64,000 nt of DNA from Candidatus Rhabdochlamydia oedothoracis (GCF_019453995.1 NZ_CP075587.1:806001-870000); one strand, 5' to 3'. Shown: positions 38,115 to 48,531, counted from the stretch's first letter. Notes: a model not told the origin generated them from the letters alone. A program made the numbers and translations.

Positions 38115-38700
38115 TAATGGGAATTATGTTATTATTATTATTTCCCTCTTTGGAATAAAAAAGATGATAAAAATTCTAAGAGTATTCTTGAAATAGTTTT
38201 AAAAAAAATTGATTGGCGAGGTCGGAAAGAGAAAACAAGCTTTGTAATTATTGATGCTCAAAGGGTTAAAAATACTGATACAGCGGAGAAGATAAGGATA
38301 TGATGCAGGGAAAAAAATATCAGGAATAAAAAGACATATAGCAGTCGATAGCCAAGGGCTTCCTCATGCGATTCACATTACCACCGCTAATATCACTGAC
38401 AGAAATGGGTGTATAGAAGCATTTTCACTACATAAAAACCATTTGTTCGGTGTAAAAAATGTTTTAGCAGATGGAGGATATTCTGGAGAAAAATTTGCAA
38501 AGAGTGTGCAGGAGATATTAGAAAGAAATACACTTCATACTTTTACAGTTATTCCCAAAAGATGGGTTGTAGAGCGTTCTTTTGCGTGGATAGAAAAATG
38601 TCGCAGGCTATGGAAAAATTGCGAAAGAAAACTACATACAAGCCTGAATATGGTGGTTCTTGCTTTTATTGCTCTACTTTTGAAAAGATTTTAAACAGGC
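38115..38700 (+). pseudogene. Element A transposase, 3' part after the nested insertion
   Basis: The plus strand reads YYYFPLWNKKDDKNSKS, then IDWRGRKEKTS, then IDAQRVKNTDTAEK followed by a TGA at about 38301. A clean C-terminal frame 38443-38694 then runs from the NVLADGGYSGEKF motif through VVERSFAWIEKC to LLLKRF. It supplies the segment missing from the copy at 31025-31714. Confidence 0.8.
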
Positions 38701-38702
38701 TC

Positions 38703-38876
38703 TAAGAGAATGGGTTTTTTCGGCAGCATTTTATTAAACTCTTGAGCCCATTTATGTAAACCTTGCTCTGGTTGAGCAATTTGATAGGGATCAATAGCAA
38801 TTACAGAGGAAATCTCTTTTTTTAAGACCGACCAATCCGACAGTAGGCCTAAAAATCCTGGTAGGGCATAGATCAC
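38703..38876 (-). pseudogene. Alpha/beta hydrolase, N-terminal stump
   Basis: The frame starts at 38876 with MIYALPGFLGLLSDWSVLKK, the first strand and oxyanion-type loop of a MenH-like alpha/beta hydrolase (normal start ...LHGFLG...DW). It continues to HKWAQEFNKMLPKKPILL and then runs into the end of IS element A. The nucleophile Ser and His regions are absent. The original substrate cannot be inferred. Confidence 0.5.
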
Positions 38877-39110
38877 TTACTTTCTACTTTGATGGATTAC
38901 ACAAGCTAAAACTACAATTCCTATGGCTAAACCAATTCCCCAACCAATCATACTGGTGGAAATAGCTGTAAAGTTACTATCTTCTACTGCAGCTCCTGTT
39001 TCCCAAACTTCATTTATCTCTTGTTGGTATACATCTAAACACTTATCAGAGTATAAAGGACTACTTATAATTGTAGTAATGGACAAAAGTGCGCAAATTG
39101 CTTTTTTCAT
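38877..39110 (-). CDS. Small exported membrane protein, unknown
   Basis: The 77-residue protein has an N-terminal signal-like segment (MKKAICALLSITTIISSPLYS), an acidic middle, and one membrane segment at about residues 52-73 (SMIGWGIGLAIGIVVLACVI) with a short basic end. It matches no family I know. It ends 1 base before the hydrolase stump and is likely its operon partner. It lies just upstream of, and divergent from, the V-ATPase operon. Confidence 0.5.
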   Translation of the reverse strand: MKKAICALLSITTIISSPLYSDKCLDVYQQEINEVWETGAAVEDSNFTAISTSMIGWGIGLAIGIVVLACVIHQSRK

Positions 39111-39340
39111 GAATTTGTTCCTCTAAATAAAGATAGCTAATTTTATCACAAACAGAAGGGTTTCTTGTAAACTTTAATTTTTTAATTAGTCAGATGAATG
39201 AAAAATATCATCTTAAAGTCAATAACTTATAGCTGATTTATCATTTGTTCAAGTATAAATAATAGCACCTGGGTGCGCTTTATGCATCGTTTGGTTCTTT
39301 GAAGTGTCAAATTGTTCTGCAAAACACAAGGTTTTTGATA

Positions 39341-39970
39341 ATGGAAACAGGAAAAGATAAAGTAAAAAAGATCTGCGATGTGCTGCGTAAAGAAACGTTA
39401 GAGCCCTCCCAAAAGCAGGCTGAAGAAATACTGGAACAAGCCAGTCTACAGGCTCAAGAAATTATTGCGCAAGCCCACTTAAAACAAAAGCAACTGCTTG
39501 TCAATGCTAAAGAGCAAATTCAAAAGGAAAGGGCTATTTTTGAATCTTCTCTATCTCAGACAAGCAAACAAGTCATCGAAGCTTTAAAGCAAGAAATCAA
39601 AGATAATATATTTCACAAGGAATTATTACATCTGCTTAAAAGTGAGATGAATAAGCCAGAAGTTTTATCTCGACTGATTAATGCGGTTATAGGAGCTATT
39701 GAAAAAGAGGGTATTGAATCGGATTTAAGCGTCTATATTCCAGAAGCGGTTCCTGCTCGAGAGATAAACGCGCTTCTTTTACAAAATACTTTGAAAAAAT
39801 TACAGGAAAAATCTGTTTTGATTGGATCATCTATTCATGGTGGAATGGAGTTAAAATTACATGATAAAAACATTTCCATAGAAATTACAGATGCTTCCTT
39901 AGAAGAGCTTATAGAGCGATATAGCCGTAGAGATTTTCATGAAGTAATCTTTAAAAAACAGTCTATTTAA
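39341..39970 (+). CDS. atpE: V-type ATP synthase subunit E
   Basis: Start ATG 39341 (METGKDKVKKICDVLRKETLEPS, 209 residues) is preferred over the frame start at 39299 because it matches the family N-terminus. The first 90 residues are a coiled coil rich in Gln, Ala, Lys and Glu (AEEILEQASLQAQEIIAQA). The C-terminal domain packs on the A3B3 head. It is the peripheral stalk subunit and opens the seven-gene operon. Confidence 0.9.
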   Translation: METGKDKVKKICDVLRKETLEPSQKQAEEILEQASLQAQEIIAQAHLKQKQLLVNAKEQIQKERAIFESSLSQTSKQVIEALKQEIKDNIFHKELLHLLKSEMNKPEVLSRLINAVIGAIEKEGIESDLSVYIPEAVPAREINALLLQNTLKKLQEKSVLIGSSIHGGMELKLHDKNISIEITDASLEELIERYSRRDFHEVIFKKQSI

Positions 39971-39983
39971 AAGGGATTTTTTA

Positions 39984-40757
39984 ATGAGTCGATATGTTTT
40001 TTTAGTGCCTTTTTTGCCTCCTCTTTCTTTGGATAATCCCACAGAGCTATCTTTTGAAGAGCTAATCGGTTTATTACAGGTAAATTTAAGCCGCAAAGAT
40101 TTAGAGAAAATCAAAGTATTGCGCTTAGCTGTGGATCTATCAAATATTAGGAATCTGCTTTTAGGAAAGCCTATTGATCCGCATGGGAACTTTTCAGAAA
40201 AAGAATTAGACGAAGCGCTACTTCTAAAAAGCGATTTACCTCAATATGTCTTTGATTTTCTGGATCAATTTGAAAACAATGCAATAAAATTAAAAAATTT
40301 ATGGGGATTATTTACGCAGTTTTTTGCAGAAGAAATTGCTAAACAAAGGGGTTTTTTAAAAAGTTATTTGACCTTTGAAAGAGAATCTAGATTGGTTTTA
40401 CTGAGTCTAAGAGCTATCCAAACTAAAAAAGATCTTCTACAAGAGCTTCAATTTGAAGATCCCTTAGATCCTTTTGTAACAAGCATTTTATTGCAAAAGG
40501 ATTTAGAAAGATATACGCCTCCTCTTGAATATGCACGTTTGAAAGAGATCTTTTTTACCTATTACAAAGACCCTTGGGAACAATATCGAGCCCTTACAGA
40601 ATACCAGTTTGCAACTATTGCAGACCTGGCGAGCAAAAGTTTATTTTCTATGGATCGTATTCTCTGTTATGTAGCGCAATTTATATTAGTAGAATCTCTT
40701 TACAATTTGAATAAAAGAGAAGGGGAAAAAATTCTTAATACATTTCAAACCGGATAA
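39984..40757 (+). CDS. DUF2764 protein of the V-ATPase operon
   Basis: The 257-residue protein begins MSRYVFLVPFLPPLSLDNPTE; YxFLVxxLPxL is the usual DUF2764 opening. It then has many helices (FLDQFENNAIKLKNLWGLF). DUF2764 genes sit between atpE and atpA in chlamydiae and spirochaetes. By position and fold it may stand in for subunit C, which connects rotor and head, but this is inference. It starts 13 bases after atpE. Confidence 0.85.
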   Translation: MSRYVFLVPFLPPLSLDNPTELSFEELIGLLQVNLSRKDLEKIKVLRLAVDLSNIRNLLLGKPIDPHGNFSEKELDEALLLKSDLPQYVFDFLDQFENNAIKLKNLWGLFTQFFAEEIAKQRGFLKSYLTFERESRLVLLSLRAIQTKKDLLQELQFEDPLDPFVTSILLQKDLERYTPPLEYARLKEIFFTYYKDPWEQYRALTEYQFATIADLASKSLFSMDRILCYVAQFILVESLYNLNKREGEKILNTFQTG

Positions 40758-40763
40758 ATAAGG

Positions 40764-42554
40764 ATGAATTCTATGATGAAACAAGAAGCTATTGGCCTGG
40801 TAAAAAAAGTCTTTGGAAATCTACTTCATGTCGAATACCAAGGGAATATTCAACAAGGGGAAGTAGTCATGATCCAATTAAATAAGGGACACCCGCTAAA
40901 AGCTGAAGTGATTGAGATCATAGGAAATGCTGCTAAAATTCAAGTTTTTGAGGATACTAGGGATATATCGTTTGGTTGCCCAGTAAAATTTTCCTCTCAC
41001 TTACTAGAGGCTGAATTAGGTCCTGGGCTTTTAACCTCTATCTTCGATGGATTGCAAAATCCCTTAGAGAAAGTAGCTGATGCTGCAGGCTTTTTTTTAA
41101 ATCGTGGAGTCTATCTTCCTCCCTTAGATAAAAATTGTCGCTGGAATTTTCAACCTACTGTGAACATAGGGGATAGAGTGCATCGGGGAGATTCTCTAGG
41201 GTTTACTATGGAAGGTCGGTTTCATCATCAGATTATGGTGCCTTTTGTATACTTCGATCATTACACCATTGAATGGGTGATTCAACCAGGTGCTTACACT
41301 ATTGACACAGTAGTAGCTCGTGGTGTTGATGATCAAGGAAAAGAACTCTCTTTTACCATGTCTCAAAAATGGCCGATTAAAGTGCCTCTATTTGAAGGGG
41401 AGAAAATTAAACCCAGTCAAATGATGAGTACAGGCCTACGTATTTTAGATACGCAATTTCCTGTGCTAAAAGGAGGAACCTTTTGTTCCCCTGGCCCATT
41501 TGGTGCAGGTAAAACGGTTATGCAACACCATCTTTCTAAGTATTCCTCCGTAGATATTGTAGTGATTGTCGCCTGTGGAGAACGCGCGGGAGAAGTGGTG
41601 GAATTATTGCGCACATTTCCCTATATGACCGATTTTCATACAAATGAGTCTTTAATGAGTCGTACGGTGATTATTTGCAATACATCTTCGATGCCTGTTG
41701 CTGCGCGAGAAGCTTCTATTTATACAGGAGCAACAATCGCTGAATATTATCGTCAAATGGGACTGAATGTTTTGCTCTTAGCTGATTCTACTTCCAGATG
41801 GGCACAAGCGATGCGGGAGATGTCAGGGCGTTTGGAAGAGATTCCAGGAGAAGAGGCTTTTCCTGCTTATCTAGCTTCTCGCATTGTTGCTTTTTACGAG
41901 CGATCAGGAGTGGTTGCACTCTCTCAAGATAGAACGGGTACTTTAACAATTGGGGGAACCGTGTCGCCAGCAGGGGGTAACTTTGAAGAGCCCGTAACGC
42001 AAGCAACGCTTACTGCTGTTGGAGCTTTTCATGGACTTTCTAGGGAGCGCTCTGATGCACGTAGATACCCAGCTATTGATCCTTTAATTTCCTGGAGCAA
42101 ATATATTGAAAAGGTAAGTGTAGAGTTCCAAAAAATAGTTCCTGGTTGGGGAAATATGGTAAAAAGAGCTGCTCGATTCTTGCGTGATGGAGATGAAATC
42201 GGAAAACGTATGGAAGTAGTAGGAGAAGAAGGGGTGTCAATGGATGATATGTTGATCTTTCTTAAATCAGAATTATATGAATTTTGTTATCTACAACAAA
42301 ATGCTTTTGATAAAGAGGATGCGTATTGCCCTTTAGATAGGCAGATTCCCCTATTTATTTTAATCGATAAAATATTTAATACGCCATTTTATTTTTCATC
42401 GCATGACGATGCCAGATCTTTTTTCCTCGATTTTCAAAATGAGCTCAAGAATATGAATTTTATGCCTTTTGAATCAGATCGTTATCGGCAAGCATTTGAC
42501 CGAATAGAAAAAAAGATTCAAACCGCACAAGAACATAAAGGAACAGTCCAGTGA
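40764..42554 (+). CDS. atpA: V-type ATP synthase catalytic subunit A
   Basis: At 596 residues it has the A-subunit length. The P-loop GPFGAGKT is at about residues 244-251, the catalytic Glu region reads [10 protein letters not shown], and [26 protein letters not shown] is the family signature. It binds and hydrolyses or makes ATP in the A3B3 head. It begins six bases after the DUF2764 gene. The stop overlaps the atpB start (GTGA). Confidence 0.97.
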   Translation: MNSMMKQEAIGLVKKVFGNLLHVEYQGNIQQGEVVMIQLNKGHPLKAEVIEIIGNAAKIQVFEDTRDISFGCPVKFSSHLLEAELGPGLLTSIFDGLQNPLEKVADAAGFFLNRGVYLPPLDKNCRWNFQPTVNIGDRVHRGDSLGFTMEGRFHHQIMVPFVYFDHYTIEWVIQPGAYTIDTVVARGVDDQGKELSFTMSQKWPIKVPLFEGEKIKPSQMMSTGLRILDTQFPVLKGGTFCSPGPFGAGKTVMQHHLSKYSSVDIVVIVACGERAGEVVELLRTFPYMTDFHTNESLMSRTVIICNTSSMPVAAREASIYTGATIAEYYRQMGLNVLLLADSTSRWAQAMREMSGRLEEIPGEEAFPAYLASRIVAFYERSGVVALSQDRTGTLTIGGTVSPAGGNFEEPVTQATLTAVGAFHGLSRERSDARRYPAIDPLISWSKYIEKVSVEFQKIVPGWGNMVKRAARFLRDGDEIGKRMEVVGEEGVSMDDMLIFLKSELYEFCYLQQNAFDKEDAYCPLDRQIPLFILIDKIFNTPFYFSSHDDARSFFLDFQNELKNMNFMPFESDRYRQAFDRIEKKIQTAQEHKGTVQ

Positions 42555-43858
42555 AAAAGGTGTATGACAAGATTGTTGATATGCGAGGTAACTTAATCAC
42601 TGTTAAGGCAGAAGGAGTTGGCCTTGGAGAATTAGCGCGTATTCAAAAGCAGGATGGCCGTAGCCTATATGCTTCTGTACTAAGAATTGAAAACGACCTT
42701 GTAACCTTGCAGTGTTTTGAAAATACCCGTGGAATTGCGACAAATAGTCGAGTCACTTTTTTAGGCAGGCAAATGCAGGCTGTTTGTAGCGATGCTCTTT
42801 TAGGACGAAGATTAAACGGTTCAGGCGAACCGATTGATAAAGGTCCAGTAGTTGTAGGAGATGAAATAGAGATAGGAACGGCTTCCTTTAATCCCGTAAG
42901 ACGAATTGTTCCTCATGAGCTTGTACGGACTAATATTCCTATGATCGATGTGTTTAATTGTCTGGTTAAATCGCAAAAGATTCCTATTTTTTCTGTTGCA
43001 GGTGAACCTTATAACGCTTTATTGATGCGCATTGCTAATCAAACAGATGCAGATGTTGTCATTATTGGTGGAATGGGATTGCGTTTTGATGACTACCAAG
43101 CGTTTATCGATAATGCAGAAACCTCTGGGTCTTTAGATAAAACAGTGATGTTTATTCACCAGGCAACCGATCCTGCAGTGGAATGTCTTTTAGTTCCGGA
43201 TATGGTCCTTGCTTGCGCAGAGCGCTTTGCTATGCAAGATAAAAATGTTTTGGTGCTCTTAACAGATATGACGGCTTTTGCTGATGCGATTAAGGAGATC
43301 ATGATTACTATGGATCAAGTTCCTTCTACAAGAGGATATCCTGGTTCTTTATATTCTGATCTTGCCTCTCGTTATGAGAAGGCAGTGGATATAGAAGGCA
43401 GTGGTTCGATTACGATTATTTCTGTGACAACTATGCCAGGCGGAGATGTGACACATCCGATTCCCGATAATACAGGATATATCACAGAAGGACAGTTTTA
43501 CCTACATGGAGGCAGAATCGATCCTTTTGGTTCTTTATCGCGCTTAAAGCAAAACGTAATTGAGAAAGTAACCCGTGAAGATCACGGCTCTATTGCTAAT
43601 GCCTCGATTCGTTTATATGCAGATGCTAAAAAAGCCAGAGAGCAACAGAGTATGGGTTTCCCTCTTTCGGCATGGCATAGGAAATTGATTGCTTTTGCGC
43701 AATTGTTTGAAGAGCGGATGATGAGTTTAGAATCGAACCTTCCTTTAGAGAAAGCTCTTAATCTGTTATGGCAAACTCTCTCTGAGTGTTTTGATCAACA
43801 CGAAGTGGGGATAAAACAAACATTGATTGATAAGTACTGGCCTAAAAATAAAATATAA
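42551..43858 (+). CDS. atpB: V-type ATP synthase subunit B
   Basis: The 435-residue protein starts at GTG 42551, overlapping the atpA stop, so translation is probably coupled. As usual for B subunits the P-loop is degenerate ([17 protein letters not shown]). The [21 protein letters not shown] and [19 protein letters not shown] motifs are present. It is the non-catalytic nucleotide-binding partner of AtpA. Confidence 0.97.
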   Translation: MKKVYDKIVDMRGNLITVKAEGVGLGELARIQKQDGRSLYASVLRIENDLVTLQCFENTRGIATNSRVTFLGRQMQAVCSDALLGRRLNGSGEPIDKGPVVVGDEIEIGTASFNPVRRIVPHELVRTNIPMIDVFNCLVKSQKIPIFSVAGEPYNALLMRIANQTDADVVIIGGMGLRFDDYQAFIDNAETSGSLDKTVMFIHQATDPAVECLLVPDMVLACAERFAMQDKNVLVLLTDMTAFADAIKEIMITMDQVPSTRGYPGSLYSDLASRYEKAVDIEGSGSITIISVTTMPGGDVTHPIPDNTGYITEGQFYLHGGRIDPFGSLSRLKQNVIEKVTREDHGSIANASIRLYADAKKAREQQSMGFPLSAWHRKLIAFAQLFEERMMSLESNLPLEKALNLLWQTLSECFDQHEVGIKQTLIDKYWPKNKI

Positions 43859-43869
43859 GAATTGGTGTT

Positions 43870-44487
43870 GTGGCAGAAATAAAACTTACCAAAATGGAGT
43901 TGCGTATACAGCAACTCAAACTAGAACAGTTACGAAAATATTTACCGACTCTGCAGATGAAAAAATCGATGCTGCAATTAGAAGTGAGTCATGCTGCTTT
44001 AGAAATAGATCGATTCGTTTCTCATCTAGGTGTTAAGCAGGAAAGAGCGCGAAAATATGCGCAGTTACTCACCGATCCGAGCTTTGATCGATTAGTAAAT
44101 GCAACCCAGATTGAAAATAGAGAAGTCCTTTATGACAATATTGCAGGGATTAATGTTCCTAAACTAGGGAAAATAGATTTTGAAAAAACGCAATACTCCT
44201 TATTTGATACACCTCTTTGGTTTGAATCCGTATTAAGTGATATCAGAGATTTGATTGTTGCCAGGGAAAGAGTACAGATAGCTAAACAAAAAAAACAAGT
44301 TCTTGAAAGAGAGTTAAAAGAAGTTTCCATTCGCGTGAATCTTTTTGAGAAGATTTTAATCCCACGTGCTAGAGGCAATATTAGAAAAATTAAGATATTT
44401 TTAAGCGATCAGCAATTAGCAGCGGTATCTCAAGCTAAGATAGCAAAGAAGAAGATCTATCAACGCTCTCTTGAGGTTAATTTATGA
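43870..44487 (+). CDS. atpD: V-type ATP synthase subunit D
   Basis: The 205 residues start with GTG 43870 (MAEIKLTKMELRIQQLKLEQL). Long helices at both ends and FEKILIPRARGNIRKIKIFLSDQQL near the C-terminus are the family pattern. It forms the central rotor shaft. Its TGA overlaps the ATG of atpI by four bases. Confidence 0.95.
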   Translation: MAEIKLTKMELRIQQLKLEQLRKYLPTLQMKKSMLQLEVSHAALEIDRFVSHLGVKQERARKYAQLLTDPSFDRLVNATQIENREVLYDNIAGINVPKLGKIDFEKTQYSLFDTPLWFESVLSDIRDLIVARERVQIAKQKKQVLERELKEVSIRVNLFEKILIPRARGNIRKIKIFLSDQQLAAVSQAKIAKKKIYQRSLEVNL

Positions 44488-46403
44488 TTATTCCCATGAA
44501 AAAATATCTCATTCTAGGAGTACAGGAAGATCTTGAATCCTTCTTTAAAAAGGCACAGCAGCAAGGGGTATTAGAGTTTATCCCGGGAAAAAATAAAACG
44601 CCTAGCGCAGTCGCTAAAGAAATGCGGTGTTTTATCGATGCAATCCGCATATTGCGTAAACTCAATCCTACAGATAAATCAAAAGACCCAGAACAATCCG
44701 CAGAAGAGATTGCTCTCTATATTATTTATTTAAAGAAAGAGATAGAGCGCTTATCAGAACAGATACGGATTATCGGATTGGAAATCGCAAGAGTGTCTCC
44801 ATTAGGGGATTTTTCTAAAGAGGATATTGCATACATTGAAACGGAAGCAAAAAAAGTCATCCAGTTTTTTTGCATGAAAACGCTCAAAAGAGAAGAGAAT
44901 CCACCAGATGAAGGTTTGATTTATCTGAGTACCGAATATGACCTAGATTATTTTATGGCTATTCACGCAGCTCCTGTTAACTATCCTCATATGATTGAGA
45001 TGCGCGTGGATAAATCAGTAGGCGTTTTAAAAGAAGAGCTAGAAGAGACTAAGCAGTCCTTACAGAAAATAGAAAGAGAGCTCAAAGAATCCGTCTGTTT
45101 TCAATCTTTTCTGCAAGAAGCGTTGATTACACATCTGAATACCTATCACTTAGAACAAGCGAAAAATACTGTTCAATATCCTTTAGAAAACTCTATTTTT
45201 TGTGTGGAAGCTTGGATTCCTCAAAATAAGGTGCGTATCTTATATTCTTTAGTCCATGATATGGCCATTCACTGTGAGTCTATTGCTGTAGAAGAAGGAG
45301 AAATAGTTCCTACTTATATGGAAAATAAAGGCATTGCTCGAATTGGTGAAGATCTTGTGCGTGTGTACGATATTCCAGCTCACACGGATAAAGATCCTTC
45401 TACCTGGGTATTCTGGTTTTTTGTGCTCTTTTTTTCTATCATTGTTGCGGATGGAGGTTATGGTTTGCTCTATCTTGCCCTAGCGGGTTTTTGTTGGTTT
45501 AAATTCCCTAATCTTAAAGGGCAGAAAAGAAGATTTTTAAAATTAGCTACTATTTTGGCAACAGGTTGTGTTTTATGGGGTGTGTGTACAGCTTCTTTCT
45601 TTGGGTTAGAGCTTAAACCCAGCGACTGGATTATGCGAATTTCTCCGCTTCAAACACTTGTGGTAAAAAAGGCAGATTACCACTTGCAGCAAAACGATGA
45701 TGTACAAAAGGAATTAAATGAGAAGTTTCCTCAAATAAGAAGCGCTGTTAATGGACAAGAGGTCATTGAAAAAGCGGTTGAGTACAAAGACGGTAAAACA
45801 AGCTATGCTATATCGGATGATTTTTCTAGGAATATTCTGCTAGATTTTTCTATCCTATTGGGAATTGTACATATTTCTTGCTCCCTAATGCGGTATTTCT
45901 TCCGTAATTGGGCAGGAGTTGGCTGGGTTCTTTTTATGATAGGCGGTTATTTGTATTTTCCCTCTATCTTGAATGCTACTACTATTTTACATTTTTTAAA
46001 CCTAGTAAGTAAAACCCAAGGAGCAGAAATTGGCCTGCAGTTGATTTTTAGTGGGATCATTATAGCTGTTGCATTAGCGCTCATTCAAAACCGTTTAAAA
46101 GGTTTCAAGCACCTTACACAACTTCTAGAAGTGTTTGCTGATGTGCTTTCCTATTTGCGCCTATATGCCTTAGCACTTGCTGGAAGTATTATGGCAGCTA
46201 CATTTAATCAATTGGGAAAAAGTGCTGGGCTATTTGGATTTATACCTATTTTAGGAGGACATAGTATAAATATTCTCCTTGGGCTAATGGCAGGTGTTAT
46301 TCATGGGCTTCGTCTCAATTTTATTGAATGGTACCACTATTGCTTTGATGGAGGAGGACGCTTATTTAAACCTCTAACCTATTTGAAATCGAAAGAAAAT
46401 TAA
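44484..46403 (+). CDS. atpI: V-type ATP synthase subunit I (a-type membrane subunit)
   Basis: The 639-residue protein starts at ATG 44484 in an ATGA overlap with atpD; a second ATG is at 44496. The N-terminal half is soluble with coiled coils. The C-terminal half (from about residue 308) has some seven membrane segments. The conserved YLRLYALALAGSIMA carries the essential Arg of the ion path. It holds the half-channels beside the AtpK ring. Confidence 0.95.
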   Translation: MIIPMKKYLILGVQEDLESFFKKAQQQGVLEFIPGKNKTPSAVAKEMRCFIDAIRILRKLNPTDKSKDPEQSAEEIALYIIYLKKEIERLSEQIRIIGLEIARVSPLGDFSKEDIAYIETEAKKVIQFFCMKTLKREENPPDEGLIYLSTEYDLDYFMAIHAAPVNYPHMIEMRVDKSVGVLKEELEETKQSLQKIERELKESVCFQSFLQEALITHLNTYHLEQAKNTVQYPLENSIFCVEAWIPQNKVRILYSLVHDMAIHCESIAVEEGEIVPTYMENKGIARIGEDLVRVYDIPAHTDKDPSTWVFWFFVLFFSIIVADGGYGLLYLALAGFCWFKFPNLKGQKRRFLKLATILATGCVLWGVCTASFFGLELKPSDWIMRISPLQTLVVKKADYHLQQNDDVQKELNEKFPQIRSAVNGQEVIEKAVEYKDGKTSYAISDDFSRNILLDFSILLGIVHISCSLMRYFFRNWAGVGWVLFMIGGYLYFPSILNATTILHFLNLVSKTQGAEIGLQLIFSGIIIAVALALIQNRLKGFKHLTQLLEVFADVLSYLRLYALALAGSIMAATFNQLGKSAGLFGFIPILGGHSINILLGLMAGVIHGLRLNFIEWYHYCFDGGGRLFKPLTYLKSKEN

Positions 46404-46411
46404 GGAGACTT

Positions 46412-46834
46412 ATGGATTATAGTATGGTAGGACCTGCACTAGTTTTAGGATTAGGCTGTGCTGGAAGTGCAATTGGTTGTGGAATTGGCGGTATGGCCTC
46501 TCACGCTGTTATGAGCCGCGTAGAAGAAAACCATGGGCAATTTATTGGTATGTCCGCTGTGGCTTCTTCTCAAGCAATTTACGGATTTGTTCTAATGTTG
46601 CTTATGAAAGCTAAAATTGTCTCAGGAGAATTATCCCCTCTTTCTGGTATTGGTATTGGTGTATCCGTTGGAGTGGCTTTTCTTTTTTCTTCTATCTACC
46701 AAGGGTTATGCGCAGCATCCGGTATTCAAGCTTCGGCTAAACAACCAGCGATTATTGGGAAGTGCTTTGCAGCATTAGGGATTATCGAATCATTTTCCTT
46801 ATTTGCGTTTGTCTTTGCTCTTTTACTGATTTAA
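46412..46834 (+). CDS. atpK: V-type ATP synthase subunit K (rotor ring)
   Basis: The 140 residues form four membrane helices, two hairpins from a gene duplication. The ion-binding Glu is Glu126 (ALGIIESFSLFAF); the first hairpin has none, as is usual for V-type K. Ser53-Gln54 (SSQAIYGF) and Gln97 (YQGLCAASGIQ) align by eye with the Thr64, Gln65 and Gln110 ligands of the Na+-binding K subunit of Enterococcus hirae. Na+ coupling is therefore likely (inference). Confidence 0.93.
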   Translation: MDYSMVGPALVLGLGCAGSAIGCGIGGMASHAVMSRVEENHGQFIGMSAVASSQAIYGFVLMLLMKAKIVSGELSPLSGIGIGVSVGVAFLFSSIYQGLCAASGIQASAKQPAIIGKCFAALGIIESFSLFAFVFALLLI

Positions 46835-46868
46835 GACCCTCAGGGTTTATCTTTAAATAGGGATAATT

Positions 46869-47335
46869 ATGGCTAAAATTATAGGTGCCTCACGTTTAAA
46901 GAATTATCAAAAGCATTTCCAGTAATGGATGAGCAGGTAGCTAAAAGCTTGCCCACCAGAAGGTATCCTCCTATAGGTCGATCAGATACAATAGAGGTGA
47001 TTAGAGATGCTGAAGGAAAGCCGATAAGGGCAAAAGCTGTTCATGGTACGTGCAATATCTTTAACGATGAAGAAATTCTTCAAGTTCATCCCGTAGTCGG
47101 AAGAAAACCATTTGGAAAACGCTTTAATGACTATGGAGGAAAAGAGGAGGTATACATAGACTTTACTCAAGCTTGTAAAGCTATTATTCAACAACAAGCT
47201 ACAAGAGGATGTAATGCAGCAACTGCAGCTATGCTTATTAAAGATCGAGGCGGAAAACCCGACTTTTACAAACTGCAAGATTGCAACCTTGGAAATGACG
47301 AAAATATAAAACAAGATATTAGACTTCTTGCGTAA
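46869..47335 (+). pseudogene. Unknown protein with Cys motif, likely frameshifted and truncated by IS
   Basis: ATG 46869, with an AGGG before it, reads MAKIIGAS and soon meets a stop. Shifting frame at about 46893-46900 gives FKELSKAFPV and then the long frame from 46925 (136 residues). A single indel therefore probably split it. The long part is soluble and has RGCNAATAAMLI (Cys96 of that frame), which resembles the active-site helix of papain/C39-like peptidases; no matching His is left. It ends nine bases before IS debris begins, so the 3' part may be gone. No family is assigned. Confidence 0.45.
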
Positions 47336-47364
47336 TTAGGTTTTTGCTATACTTCCTTCTTAAA

Positions 47365-47997
47365 TGGAGGGAAAGGAAAAATTACTTAGAACTTCAATCA
47401 CTCTCACCCGAGCAATTGAGAAGACAGACAGGAGTGAAACGAAAAACTTTTGAAGAAAAGGTCTTCATTTTATTAGAAGAGCAAAACAAAAGATATAGAA
47501 AAGCTGGGAGAAAAGGCTTACTTAAGCCTAGAAGACAAGCTTTTAAAGACTTTAGAATATTTGAGAGAATATCGAACGTATTTTCACACAGGTTTTAGTT
47601 ACGGTCTGAGACAAAGCGCATGTTATCGAGCCTGCAGATGGGTAGAAGACACATGGATTAAAAGCAAGAAGTTTTCACAGCCTGGGAAAAAAGCTATTCT
47701 TAAGAGAGACATGGAATACGAAGTAATTCTTGATAGATGCATCAGAAACACCTATAGAGCGTCCCCAAAAAAAGACAAAGATAAAAAGAGGATAAAAAAT
47801 CGCAATAATAGACAGAAGCATTTTTAATCCGGAAAAAAGAAAAAGCATACGATCAAAATAGTCGTAGATAAGAAAACGAAAAAAGTTGTCAGAATAAACT
47901 TTTGTAATGGCAAAAAACATGATTTTAGACTGTTTAAAGAGAGTAGGGTGCGGTGGACAGATCAACGTTGTTATAGTGGTTTAAATTTATTTTTTCT
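47365..47997 (+). pseudogene. IS5-type (DDE_Tnp_4) transposase remnant, element C
   Basis: Plus-strand pieces in different frames give LSPEQLRRQTGVKRKTFEEK, FHTGFSYGLRQSACYRACRW, KSKKFSQPGKKAILKRDMEY and, after a shift, VDKKTKKVVRINFCNGKKHDF to ESRVRWTDQ. This order is that of an IS5-group transposase with an N-terminal HTH. At least two frameshifts kill it. A second, shorter piece of the same element is at 53281-53426 in the opposite orientation. Confidence 0.75.
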
Positions 47998-47998
47998 T

Positions 47999-48530
47999 TT
48001 AAGCACATTTTTCTAAAATTGCTTGATCAATAGCTTCTGAAAGAGTAGAAAATGTGTTAAGAGTTGATTGTACTTTTCTCTTAAAGTTAGCCCAAAATAT
48101 TTCAATTGGATTTAAATCTGGGGAATAAGGGGGTAAAAATAAGACTTCGCAACCAGCCTTCTTGATCATTTCTAAACTCAGCTGTGAATTATGAAAACTT
48201 GCATTGTCCATGATGATAACTTGATCGGCTTTAAGTTCAAGAAGGAGCATTTTCTCTAACCATGTATTAAATAAATCAGTATTGCATGTCCCTGTATAAC
48301 AAAAAGGAGCTATAATAAATGCCTCTGCTATTTCTCTAAGATAAGCATCAGCATGTTCTTGAATATAATATTTTAACTTTTCATTATGGAGTTTACTTGG
48401 TGATCTTTGCTTCAACTTGGGAGCTAAATCGCCTTGCTTTTCTAACTTTTTCCAATTTAGAAGAGAACGAGGAGAAACTCCAAAAGCCTGAGCCACCGCT
48501 AAAAGAGAACCACATCTTTTTAAATATTTT
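47999..48530 (-). pseudogene. IS630-family transposase, internally deleted fusion
   Basis: The frame opens at the IS5 border (YLKRCGSLLAVAQAFGVS), so its first residues are lost. The HTH part ends at YLREIAEAF and jumps in frame to IIAPFCYTGTCNTDLFNTW. The lost middle includes the first catalytic Asp. The second (VIIMDNASFHNS) and third (LPPYSPDLNPIEIFWANFKR) motifs remain. It is probably inactive. Confidence 0.8.
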
Positions 48531-48531
48531 A

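Larger units (their letters stand above)
37122..38702 (+). mobile_element. IS5-type element A interrupted by a second IS
   Basis: The left end GAGCCTGTTTAAAATCTTCT at 37122 and right end ...AAACAGGCTC at 38702 are the element A repeats. The outer transposase starts RSYPSDISRKQFSK, breaks at 37320, and resumes at 38113 with WNKKDDKNSKSIL, then IDAQRVKNTD, a TGA stop and the C-terminal half. The flanks are TTA left and TAA right. It has removed most of the alpha/beta hydrolase gene whose stump lies at 38703-38876. Confidence 0.85.

Noticed and set aside
46836-46846. ACCCTCAGGGT as terminator after atpK
   Set aside because: Stem of five pairs or fewer and only three T residues follow; not convincing.
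47675-47965. Minus-strand frame starting MICPPHPTLFKQ, also found at 53290 on the plus strand
   Set aside because: Its repetition looked interesting, but both are antisense readings of the element C transposase.
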